Assembly: GCA_029939545.1 (NCBI GenBank)
Contig: JAOZSS010000090.1
Coordinates: 1 to 9,142 of the forward strand
Reading direction: 5' to 3'
DNA length: 9,142 nucleotides
Origin: Kiritimatiellia bacterium
Lineage (GTDB): Bacteria > Verrucomicrobiota > Kiritimatiellia > UBA8416 > JABMPJ01
The position numbers and the translations under genes are program-made. The number at the start of each line of letters is the position of its first letter. Position 1 is the stretch's first letter. Shown piece after piece: positions 1 through 5,713 of the stretch. The notes under the pieces are model-generated. The model was not told the origin of the DNA and ran no database searches. It was given only the letters and a program-made list of their open reading frames with translations.

Positions 1-123
1 TGTTTTCTATGTTTTTCCTCTCTCAGGCAGGAGCGGAAGACCGGTTACACCCGTCGAGTACCCTCAGTCCAAATGCTTAGTCATCGAAAAGATCTTGCCT
101 GCCGGGCAGTATATTCCCCATTT
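1..123. other. Left-edge stretch without a recognisable gene
   Basis: I read all six frames here and found nothing I could assign. On the minus strand, downstream of the coiled-coil ORF, each frame is interrupted by stops within a few dozen codons. One frame ends in a short acidic run before a stop, but it is too short to interpret. A small imperfect palindrome around 107-118 (TGCCTGCCGGGCA) has no T-tract after it, so I do not call it a terminator. Confidence 0.5.
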
Positions 124-549
124 CTACCCACAGATTCTTCGGAAGACCCGTTCTTTCTGGCGCAGCCGGACCGTACCGTTCTTACAGGCTTTCTCCAGAT
201 CGGTATGGGCTGACTCGACAGCGTTCACCACCTCGGTTTCGCGCAGAGGCATCGTGTACCGTTCGTTCATCGTCTCTTCCACCTTGGCGGTTTCGTGCGC
301 GACTTTGGCCCGCTCCAGCGCAATACGTTCCTCCTCCACCTGATCATGGGTGACAACTCCCTCTTCCAGCAGGCCTTCGATGTCCGTGACGCGCGTTCTC
401 TTCATCGTCAATTCGCGTGCCGTGGTCTTGACCTGTAGGCGTGCCTTGCGGATCTCCAGGGGCGCATCTCCTTCGCGGGACTTCTTCAGCTTCATCTCGG
501 AGGCTGTCACAGCCTGTTCGGCCGCTTTGAGATGCTTGACGTTGTCCAT
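124..549 (-). CDS. Coiled-coil protein resembling the hairpin of an HlyD-type membrane fusion protein; probable gene remnant
   Basis: This 141-residue ORF is rich in Glu, Lys, Arg and Ala and is almost entirely predicted coiled coil. Its middle reads like the tip of the alpha-helical hairpin of HlyD/AcrA-family periplasmic adaptors: one helix (about 1-55), the turn motif LLEEGVVTHDQVEEERIALE (about 60-79), then the returning helix. In that family the hairpin lies between lipoyl/barrel-sandwich halves and contacts the outer-membrane channel. Here there is no signal anchor, lipoyl segment or beta-barrel, and typical members exceed 300 residues, so this is only the hairpin. ATG 549 has a GAGG Shine-Dalgarno 8 nt upstream. 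An alternative GTG at 609 overlaps the murJ stop as GTGA and would add 20 residues. Adaptor-like sequence (EIEQTERALNAEVV) also continues upstream in another frame between about 575 and 615, which suggests a frameshift. It is last in the lpxK-waaF-murJ run. Read-through expression is possible; adaptor function is unlikely. Family likeness comes from motif recognition, not a search. Confidence 0.55.
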   Translation of the reverse strand: MDNVKHLKAAEQAVTASEMKLKKSREGDAPLEIRKARLQVKTTARELTMKRTRVTDIEGLLEEGVVTHDQVEEERIALERAKVAHETAKVEETMNERYTMPLRETEVVNAVESAHTDLEKACKNGTVRLRQKERVFRRICG

Positions 550-557
550 CTGCTTCA

Positions 558-561
558 CCTC
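558..561 (-). promoter_or_regulatory. Ribosome binding site for the coiled-coil ORF
   Basis: GAGG on the minus strand lies 8 nt before ATG 549. It favours this ATG over the GTG at 609, which overlaps the murJ stop codon. Confidence 0.45.
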
Positions 562-605
562 GAGTGACGACCTCGGCGTTGAGGGCGCGTTCGGTTTGTT
601 CAATT

Positions 606-2174
606 TCACTCGCTGAGAGCAGCACCGGAACGAGTGATACGGAGCACGGCCAGCAGTGCTCCGTATACCGCCATCCCGATGGCAATGGCACCCAGCACTC
701 CAATGAGCTGGGCCAGTTTTCCCTCGCCTGCGGCGGCACCGCCAAGGTGCTGAAGCCAGGCGGGTGCACGCATTGCCGCCCATGCCATACCCAGGGCGGC
801 GAGTAGCGTCCGCAGCAAGCCGCTCGTCAGCCGTCGCCATCCCATCGGGCCGATTCGGCGCTGTAGAATCACGGCCAAGCATACACAGTTCGTCCCGGAA
901 GCCAGAACAGTGGCCAGTGCCAACCCCGCGTGTTTGTACTCGATGGGCCAGGTCAGAATAAACGTGATGTTCAGCACCAAGTTCAGGGCCACCATGGCCG
1001 CCCCGATGCGCACCGGCGTTCGCGTATCTTCAAGCGCATAGAAAACGGGCACCAGAAGCTTGTACAGGCTGAACACAATCAGTCCGGGTGCGTAGAACGC
1101 CAGCGCACGAGCCGTAAGGAGCCCTGACCGGGCGTCGAACTCACCTCCCTGCCACGCGTAGACAAGGTCAACGATCGGTCGGGCCAACACCATCAGGCCC
1201 AGCGCCGCCGGCACCATCACCAGCATCAGGTTGTGCAGCGCCAAGCCAAATGTCGCGCGCATGCGCGAGGGATCATCGTGCATGGCCTGGCGTGAGAAGG
1301 TCGGCAACAACACGGTCCCCAGTGCCGTGGCAAAAAGCCCAAGCGGCAGGTAGACCAGACGCTCAGCGAAGGTGAGCGCCGCTGGCGCCCATTCCGCCGC
1401 CCAGAGCGCGAGAACGCCATCGAGGAAGAAGTTGACCTGGTGGATACCCATGCCCAACGCGGCGGGGCCCATCAGGAGCAGTACGCGCCGAACCTTGGCA
1501 TCTGACCATGCAAAAGAGAGTTGTGGTCGCAACCCCAAGCGCCATAGACCGGGCACTTGGATTGTGAGCTGTACAACCCCGGCGATCAGAATACCCCACG
1601 CCACAAGATGGATGCGCTCTGCGGGAGTCATCCCGGGACGGCTGCTCCCCAGGGTCAGCAACACGGCAATCCACACTACGTTCAGCGCCACGGGCGTAAA
1701 AGCGGGAAGCGCGAAGTGATGGTGGGAGTTAAGAATAGCCATGCACAGCGCCACCATGCAGATGAAGAATGTATATGGCAACAGCACCCGCAGGAGTGGA
1801 AGCACCGCCGCCACCCGGGCGCCCCATGTACCATGCTCCAGCGCCAACGAGATGGCCAACACACCCAGCGCCACGATGGCGAGTAGCACAAGCCCCATCA
1901 ACGTCATGACCTGCCCGACCAACCGGTTGGCGGCCTCCCTACCCTCGCCTTCCGTAGTCTTGGTCAGAACCGGCACGAGTGCCGCCGAAAGTGCCCCTTC
2001 ACCGAAGAGGCGCCTGAAGAGGTTGGGAATGCGGAACGCTACATCGAAAGCTGACTTCGCCAGCGATGTCCCGAAGTAGTGGGCCATCAGGACCTCCCGG
2101 ACGAGTCCAAGGATCCGGCTCACACCGGTGCCAAGGCTGACCACAGCGGTCGACTTGAGGAGGCGACGACTCAT
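606..2174 (-). CDS. murJ: MurJ/MviN lipid II flippase
   Basis: This is a 522-residue polytopic inner-membrane protein of the MOP superfamily, close to the usual MurJ length (about 510). MurJ moves undecaprenyl-linked lipid II from the cytoplasmic to the periplasmic face for peptidoglycan assembly. The N-terminus carries the family signature: GVSRILGLVRE (17-27), then FRIPNLFRRLFGEGALSAA (47-65). Arg20, Arg26, Arg54 and Arg272 match the E. coli residues Arg18, Arg24, Arg52 and Arg270 needed for function. The position of E. coli Asp39 is Ser41 here, with an Asp three residues later (Asp44). Hydrophobic segments run through to about residue 512, consistent with about 14 helices. The ATG at 2174 overlaps the waaF stop as ATGA, pointing to translational coupling and fixing the start. 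Pairing with waaF and lpxK puts it in a cell-envelope operon. Identification is firm. Confidence 0.95.
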   Translation of the reverse strand: MSRRLLKSTAVVSLGTGVSRILGLVREVLMAHYFGTSLAKSAFDVAFRIPNLFRRLFGEGALSAALVPVLTKTTEGEGREAANRLVGQVMTLMGLVLLAIVALGVLAISLALEHGTWGARVAAVLPLLRVLLPYTFFICMVALCMAILNSHHHFALPAFTPVALNVVWIAVLLTLGSSRPGMTPAERIHLVAWGILIAGVVQLTIQVPGLWRLGLRPQLSFAWSDAKVRRVLLLMGPAALGMGIHQVNFFLDGVLALWAAEWAPAALTFAERLVYLPLGLFATALGTVLLPTFSRQAMHDDPSRMRATFGLALHNLMLVMVPAALGLMVLARPIVDLVYAWQGGEFDARSGLLTARALAFYAPGLIVFSLYKLLVPVFYALEDTRTPVRIGAAMVALNLVLNITFILTWPIEYKHAGLALATVLASGTNCVCLAVILQRRIGPMGWRRLTSGLLRTLLAALGMAWAAMRAPAWLQHLGGAAAGEGKLAQLIGVLGAIAIGMAVYGALLAVLRITRSGAALSE

Positions 2175-3172
2175 GAGGTTTCCAGCATAGCGCGGACCTC
2201 TGCCAGCACCCGCTCCGGCGTAATGCAGCGCAGTGCCGCCTCGGCCTCGGCCGATTCACGAGGGACATCACGCGTGCGCTGCTCGGGAGGGGCGCCGCAG
2301 ATCACGCGGTGTGATGCCCCGATTGGCCCCGTCAAAGCCGGGTCCGTGAGGCCAAACAGAGCCACGACCGGAACGTTCAGGGCCGTAGCCAGGTGCATAC
2401 CCCCGCTATCGTTGCTCAGGGCCGCCCTGCACCGACCGAGGGCCGCGGCCAACAGGACCAGCGAGGTCTTACCCGCGAGATTGCGGGCACTGTCGCCCAC
2501 AACACCCGCGATGTGGTCGCAGGCCGCCTGTTCGACGGCCGTTCCGAAAAGAGCGATCCGGACACCGAGATCCTCGACGAGTTGCTTCGCCACTTCAGCA
2601 AAGCACTCCGGAGGCCACCGCTTGGAGTTCCCTCTCGCCGCGCCCGGCAGCATGGCCACCCATGGACGGTCTGTTGCATCGGAAAGCAGGAGTTCCGCTT
2701 CGCCCCGCGCTGAATCCGGCGGGGTGATCCGGGGTGCCACCGGTTCCGTCGGCACCTCCATGTCCAACAGCCGGTAGTACTCGCGAAACTGGTGCGGCAG
2801 ATCGTCAGAGGGACGGCCCCGACGCGCATCAGTCAGCAGAAGGCGACGCCCATGTGCCGCCACGCCAATGCGTCGTGGCACCCCGCCCAGGAAGGGAAGC
2901 AGGGCGCTTCTGAACGAGTTTGGAAAGAGGACCGCACGGTCGAACGACTGCCGCCGCAGCGCCCGTACGGTCAGTCGTGTTCCCCCACTGCCCTGGTATA
3001 TGGGCACAATAGCGTCAATAGCTTCGTGCATTTCCCACAATAGCACCATCCCCGGCTTCACGAGCAGGGAGATGTGGGTCCCGGGTTGATGCTGCTTGAG
3101 GGTCTGAAGCGCAGGCATACTCATAATGCTGTCGCCCAGCCAGTTGGTGCCGCCTATCAGTAACCGGTCCAT
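2171..3172 (-). CDS. waaF: ADP-heptose:LPS heptosyltransferase II (glycosyltransferase family 9)
   Basis: WaaF transfers the second heptose from ADP-heptose to the LPS inner core at the cytoplasmic face of the inner membrane. From ATG 3172 the protein has 333 residues, close to E. coli WaaF. Motifs (numbered from GTG 3175, one more than from the ATG) are LLIGGTNWLGDSIMSMPALQ (5-24, the N-terminal acceptor-side Rossmann fold), NSFRSALLPF (86-95), the ADP-heptose-binding PGAARGNSKRWPPE (177-190), LFGTAVE (209-215) and the GT9 signature SNDSGGMHLATAL (254-266). The order and spacing match WaaF better than WaaC. The start could be GTG 3175 or ATG 3172; the GAAGGGG stretch at 3176-3182 fits the ATG better. 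It starts 18 nt after the lpxK stop and overlaps murJ by 4 nt. Heptose use implies that ADP-heptose synthesis genes exist elsewhere in the genome. Confidence 0.92.
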   Translation of the reverse strand: MDRLLIGGTNWLGDSIMSMPALQTLKQHQPGTHISLLVKPGMVLLWEMHEAIDAIVPIYQGSGGTRLTVRALRRQSFDRAVLFPNSFRSALLPFLGGVPRRIGVAAHGRRLLLTDARRGRPSDDLPHQFREYYRLLDMEVPTEPVAPRITPPDSARGEAELLLSDATDRPWVAMLPGAARGNSKRWPPECFAEVAKQLVEDLGVRIALFGTAVEQAACDHIAGVVGDSARNLAGKTSLVLLAAALGRCRAALSNDSGGMHLATALNVPVVALFGLTDPALTGPIGASHRVICGAPPEQRTRDVPRESAEAEAALRCITPERVLAEVRAMLETS

Positions 3173-3190
3173 CACCCCTTCTTCCGCGCT

Positions 3191-4381
3191 TCAGGCTGCT
3201 TTCGATGTCTGCCTGAAACAGATACGCGAGATGCATTCCTGGAAGTCCTCGGCCCCACTCAGGATTTCGATGTCAACTCGGAGAAAGTAGATCGGCACAT
3301 CACAGCGATCCAGGCGAGGAAAACGCACCGCGTCCTTCTCGGTGGTGATGATGGCGTCAGCGCCTTCGCGCTTGGCGGCATTGATGATGTTGATGACCTC
3401 CTGCTGAGAGTAGCGGTGATGGTCGGCAAATCGGTGCGTATCGACCACGTCAGCCCCGCGTCGCTCAAGTTCTTTCTCAAACCCGGCAGGCATCGCGATT
3501 CCTGACATCGCCACCACCTTCACCCCCTTCAGATAGTCCAGTTCGTGGCGTTCCGACGTGAAGACGTGAGTAAGGTTGCGGGCCGCATGACGGCATTCTA
3601 TAATCTCGGCCTTTGGATTCAGTTCACGTAAACGAGCCCGCAGCGGATCCGACCCGGACCCGTTGGACTTTGTGATGAAGATGAAGCTGGCACGGTTGAT
3701 GTTCCGAATCGGCTCACGAAGAATGCCGCGAGGGAGCACATGCTCATTCCCGAACGGGTTGGTCCGGTCGACCAGCACAATGTCGAGCCTGTGCTTCAGG
3801 GCCATGTACTGGAATCCATCATCAAGCACCAGCGTATCGCACCCCAGTTTGTTGATGGCGTAGCGGCCGCTCTTGACACGGTCCTGGTCAACAAGAACGG
3901 CGACATCGGGGAGGTTTGACGCAAGCATGTAGGGCTCATCACCGCTCATGGCTGAGTCCAGCAGCAACTTGGATCCGTCGGAGACAACCCGGGGCGGGCG
4001 CTTGCGCTCGCGAAGCAACATGCGATCCACGACACGTGTCTTGTATGGTGCCTTGGTCTTCTTGTAGCCGCGACTCAGGATGGCCACCCGCCGACCCGCT
4101 TTCTGTAGTTCGCGGGCAAAAATCTCCACGACAGGCGTCTTACCTGTGCCACCGACAGTTAGGTTTCCGATACTGATGACCTGGCAACCGAGTGCGTGCG
4201 GACGTATGAGTCCTTTTTCGTAGAGGAACAGGCGAACCAAAACTATCAACCCGTAGACGCGAGACAGCTCCCGCAACAGACGCAGCAGCGCACGAGTGCG
4301 GCGGCCATGCCCCTTGTCAGCGCCCTTGCGGCCGATCAGTTTGACCAGCCGCTCTTCAGCTTTCTCAAGTCTTTCCAACAT
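3191..4381 (-). CDS. lpxK: Tetraacyldisaccharide 4'-kinase (lipid A 4'-kinase)
   Basis: LpxK phosphorylates the 4' position of the tetraacyldisaccharide 1-phosphate precursor to form lipid IVA, on the cytoplasmic face of the inner membrane. The 396-residue protein has the P-loop SIGNLTVGGTGKTP (70-83), SRGY (103-106), GDEPYMLA (147-154), DDGFQ (187-191), AMSGIAMP (291-298), FADHHRY (318-324) and TTEKDAVRF (346-354). These are the recognised LpxK blocks, with the acidic pair in DDGF and the histidine-bearing FxDHHxY motif. The P-loop sits about 20 residues further in than in E. coli because of a charged N-terminal extension (1-30). It is followed by an amphipathic stretch (43-58) that probably associates with the membrane. 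No other ATG precedes the P-loop, so ATG 4381 is the most economical start, though its Shine-Dalgarno is weak. It begins 25 nt after the regulator stop and ends 18 nt before waaF. Confidence 0.93.
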   Translation of the reverse strand: MLERLEKAEERLVKLIGRKGADKGHGRRTRALLRLLRELSRVYGLIVLVRLFLYEKGLIRPHALGCQVISIGNLTVGGTGKTPVVEIFARELQKAGRRVAILSRGYKKTKAPYKTRVVDRMLLRERKRPPRVVSDGSKLLLDSAMSGDEPYMLASNLPDVAVLVDQDRVKSGRYAINKLGCDTLVLDDGFQYMALKHRLDIVLVDRTNPFGNEHVLPRGILREPIRNINRASFIFITKSNGSGSDPLRARLRELNPKAEIIECRHAARNLTHVFTSERHELDYLKGVKVVAMSGIAMPAGFEKELERRGADVVDTHRFADHHRYSQQEVINIINAAKREGADAIITTEKDAVRFPRLDRCDVPIYFLRVDIEILSGAEDFQECISRICFRQTSKAA

Positions 4382-4406
4382 AACAAGTTCTCAACCGTGC
4401 AGACGC

Positions 4407-5588
4407 TCAGGCTGCCGGCAGTTGGTCTCCCACCTGGGCAGGAAGTATCCCCGAGTTCGGTATGCTCCCCGTCTCTCGGAATGCCCGCGGTCCCATCTCC
4501 AACAGGGACTGGGATGTTCGATGAAAATGTAGGCTGCTCTTGAAACCGGTCAACGAGGCAATCTCGTTAATGCGCATCGTGGATTTCTTCAACATCAGGC
4601 AGGCATCGGCGATACGAACACGTGCGATCTCCTCCTGCATCGTGCGCCCCATGTGATCATGAAAAAGGGTCTGCAGGCGGCGACGGGTCACGGGGACATG
4701 GGCCGACACATTGTCCACGTTGATCTGTTCCCGGTAGCGGGTCCAGATAAAGCGCAGCGCACGGGCGGAATGCAGGTTAGGAAGCGCCATCATGTCGGTG
4801 GATGCCCGGGCGCCCACCGGTCCCGGCTCAACCAGAACGGGTGCCGTCGGACGCGCCTCTCCCTCCATTAGCTGCCCCAGCAAACGGGCCGCCTCATATC
4901 CCACTTCGCGCGGGCGGACGTCCACGCTGGACACAGGCACTGGCGCCACGTCACACAGCATAGGGTCGTTTCCAGCGCTGATGACCGCCACCTGTTCCGG
5001 CACACCATAGCCACACGCGCCGAGAGCGTCGACGAGGGGAATGGCTTCAAGATCGTCACCCACCATCACGGCAAACGGTACGTGAAGCGTGGCGAGCATG
5101 GGGCCAAGCCATTCGCGAACGGATGCCGCGCTCCCAAACGCAGGGGCTCCCGGCGGAGGTGCCAGTCGGACAAACCGCTCACCAGCCGCTTCGACCTCTG
5201 CCTTGAATCCATCCATGCGCAGCGTCTTGCGCGGCATATCGCACGGTCCACAGAATGCCAATGTTCGGTATCCGCGTTCCAGGAGATGCCGTGCTGCAGA
5301 ACGACCGATCGACTCATCGCTACAGGTCACGCACGGCCACGCATCGCTGCCACACCGATCCAGCATGACGACCGGCACGTCGAGCCCCCGCACGAAACTC
5401 GTAACGTCAACACGGGGGACGTGACGACAGAGCACGCCGTCCACCGGGCCTCCATCGGGAACCTGTCCGGTGTACAACATCCGGGTATCCAGAGCCCAGC
5501 GCGCCTCGTGGGCGTAGGCCACCACCCCCTCATGAAGCGCATGAGCGCTTCCGGCAGTCAGGAGCAGTACTCGACGACGTTCAGACAC
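4407..5588 (-). CDS. XylR-type transcriptional regulator (periplasmic-binding-like sensor plus AraC helix-turn-helix)
   Basis: The 393-residue protein joins an N-terminal LacI/PBP-like ligand-binding domain (about 5-265) to a C-terminal AraC-type DNA-binding domain (about 275-372), the architecture of the E. coli xylose regulator XylR. Sensor-domain marks are SDESIGRSAARHLLERGYRT (90-109), MVGDD (175-179), VPEQVAVISAGND (196-208) and PVSSVDVRPREVGYEAARLL (218-237). The AraC part has RRLQTLFHDHMGRTMQEEI (303-321), IADACLMLKKSTMRINEIAS (326-345) and the second recognition region TGFKSSLHFHRT (347-358), with MGPRAFRE at 365-372. A 20-residue tail follows. I chose GTG 5588 because AGAGGAGA sits just upstream and because a longer TTG start at 5633 falls at the promoter -10. 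The ligand cannot be read from sequence; a sugar is typical. No sugar-catabolic gene is adjacent, and lpxK follows after 25 nt, so co-transcription with LPS genes is likely. Confidence 0.85.
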   Translation of the reverse strand: MSERRRVLLLTAGSAHALHEGVVAYAHEARWALDTRMLYTGQVPDGGPVDGVLCRHVPRVDVTSFVRGLDVPVVMLDRCGSDAWPCVTCSDESIGRSAARHLLERGYRTLAFCGPCDMPRKTLRMDGFKAEVEAAGERFVRLAPPPGAPAFGSAASVREWLGPMLATLHVPFAVMVGDDLEAIPLVDALGACGYGVPEQVAVISAGNDPMLCDVAPVPVSSVDVRPREVGYEAARLLGQLMEGEARPTAPVLVEPGPVGARASTDMMALPNLHSARALRFIWTRYREQINVDNVSAHVPVTRRRLQTLFHDHMGRTMQEEIARVRIADACLMLKKSTMRINEIASLTGFKSSLHFHRTSQSLLEMGPRAFRETGSIPNSGILPAQVGDQLPAA

Positions 5589-5595
5589 AATGGTG

Positions 5596-5603
5596 TCTCC
5601 TCT
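5596..5603 (-). promoter_or_regulatory. Ribosome binding site deciding the regulator start
   Basis: AGAGGAGA on the minus strand lies 7-14 nt before GTG 5588, with GGAG 8 nt away. The alternative TTG at 5633 has no such site, so the GTG start is preferred. Confidence 0.65.
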
Positions 5604-5634
5604 ACAATCGGAAGGGGCAACAGAATTTCGCAAA

Positions 5635-5663
5635 ACGATATTTTATCGGAATCTAACAGTCAA
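5635..5663 (-). promoter_or_regulatory. Sigma-70-like promoter of the regulator (and probably lpxK-waaF-murJ)
   Basis: On the minus strand TTGACT (5658-5663, five of six matches to TTGACA) is followed after exactly 17 nt by TATCGT (5635-5640, four of six matches to TATAAT). Transcription would begin near 5628, leaving a leader of about 40 nt before GTG 5588. The element is in an AT-rich patch within GC-rich surroundings. The prediction rests on consensus match and spacing only. Confidence 0.5.
5636..5648. promoter_or_regulatory. Palindromic candidate operator over the regulator -10
   Basis: CGATA-TTT-TATCG is a perfect inverted repeat with 5-bp arms and a 3-bp centre, covering the predicted -10 of the regulator promoter. 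A looser outer pair (AGAATTTCG at 5622-5630 and CGGAATCT at 5647-5654) flanks it. A protein bound here would block the regulator promoter, which is compatible with autoregulation. AraC-type proteins often prefer direct repeats, so the assignment is tentative. Confidence 0.35.
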
Positions 5664-5689
5664 CCACCATCTATAGACGAGCTGCGTAT

Positions 5690-5705
5690 CCTGTCTGCAT
5701 ACAGG
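5690..5705 (+). promoter_or_regulatory. Inverted repeat next to the thyA start
   Basis: CCTGT-N6-ACAGG has perfect 5-bp arms, extended by ATC and GAT with a one-base bulge. Its right arm overlaps AGGGA (5703-5707), the only Shine-Dalgarno-like sequence before ATG 5714. It could be an operator or an RNA hairpin masking the ribosome binding site. If thyA starts at 5750 or 5756, only the operator reading remains. Confidence 0.3.
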
Positions 5706-5713
5706 GATGCCAA

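Larger units (their letters stand above)
5589..5713. other. Divergent intergenic region between the regulator and thyA
   Basis: This is the only control region of note in the window and is visibly richer in A and T than the flanking genes, especially at 5618-5660. It holds the regulator promoter, an overlapping palindrome, the regulator ribosome binding site and an inverted repeat beside the thyA start. I found no convincing -35/-10 pair for thyA: TATAGA at 5672-5677 could be a -10 but lacks a -35 at 17-18 nt. If thyA starts at 5750 or 5756 the region extends to there. Confidence 0.6.

Noticed and set aside
550..882. Upstream extension of the coiled-coil ORF into the murJ 3' end
   Set aside because: The residues upstream of about 610 are Arg/Cys/Gly-rich, unlike the coil, and overlap the well-supported MurJ C-terminal helices in another frame.
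2079..2777. Open plus-strand frame of 232 codons opposite waaF and murJ
   Set aside because: It is low-complexity Arg/Ser/Ala sequence antisense to two clear genes in a row, crossing their boundary.
4412..4421. Perfect palindrome CTGCCGGCAG at the end of the regulator gene
   Set aside because: It is only 10 bp, lies inside coding sequence, has no loop and no following T-tract, so it is neither a terminator nor a convincing operator.
5589..5633. Longer regulator start at TTG 5633 (15 extra residues)
   Set aside because: It would overlap or precede the predicted transcription start, has no Shine-Dalgarno, and the added residues do not resemble the family. GTG 5588 has a strong upstream AGAGGAGA.
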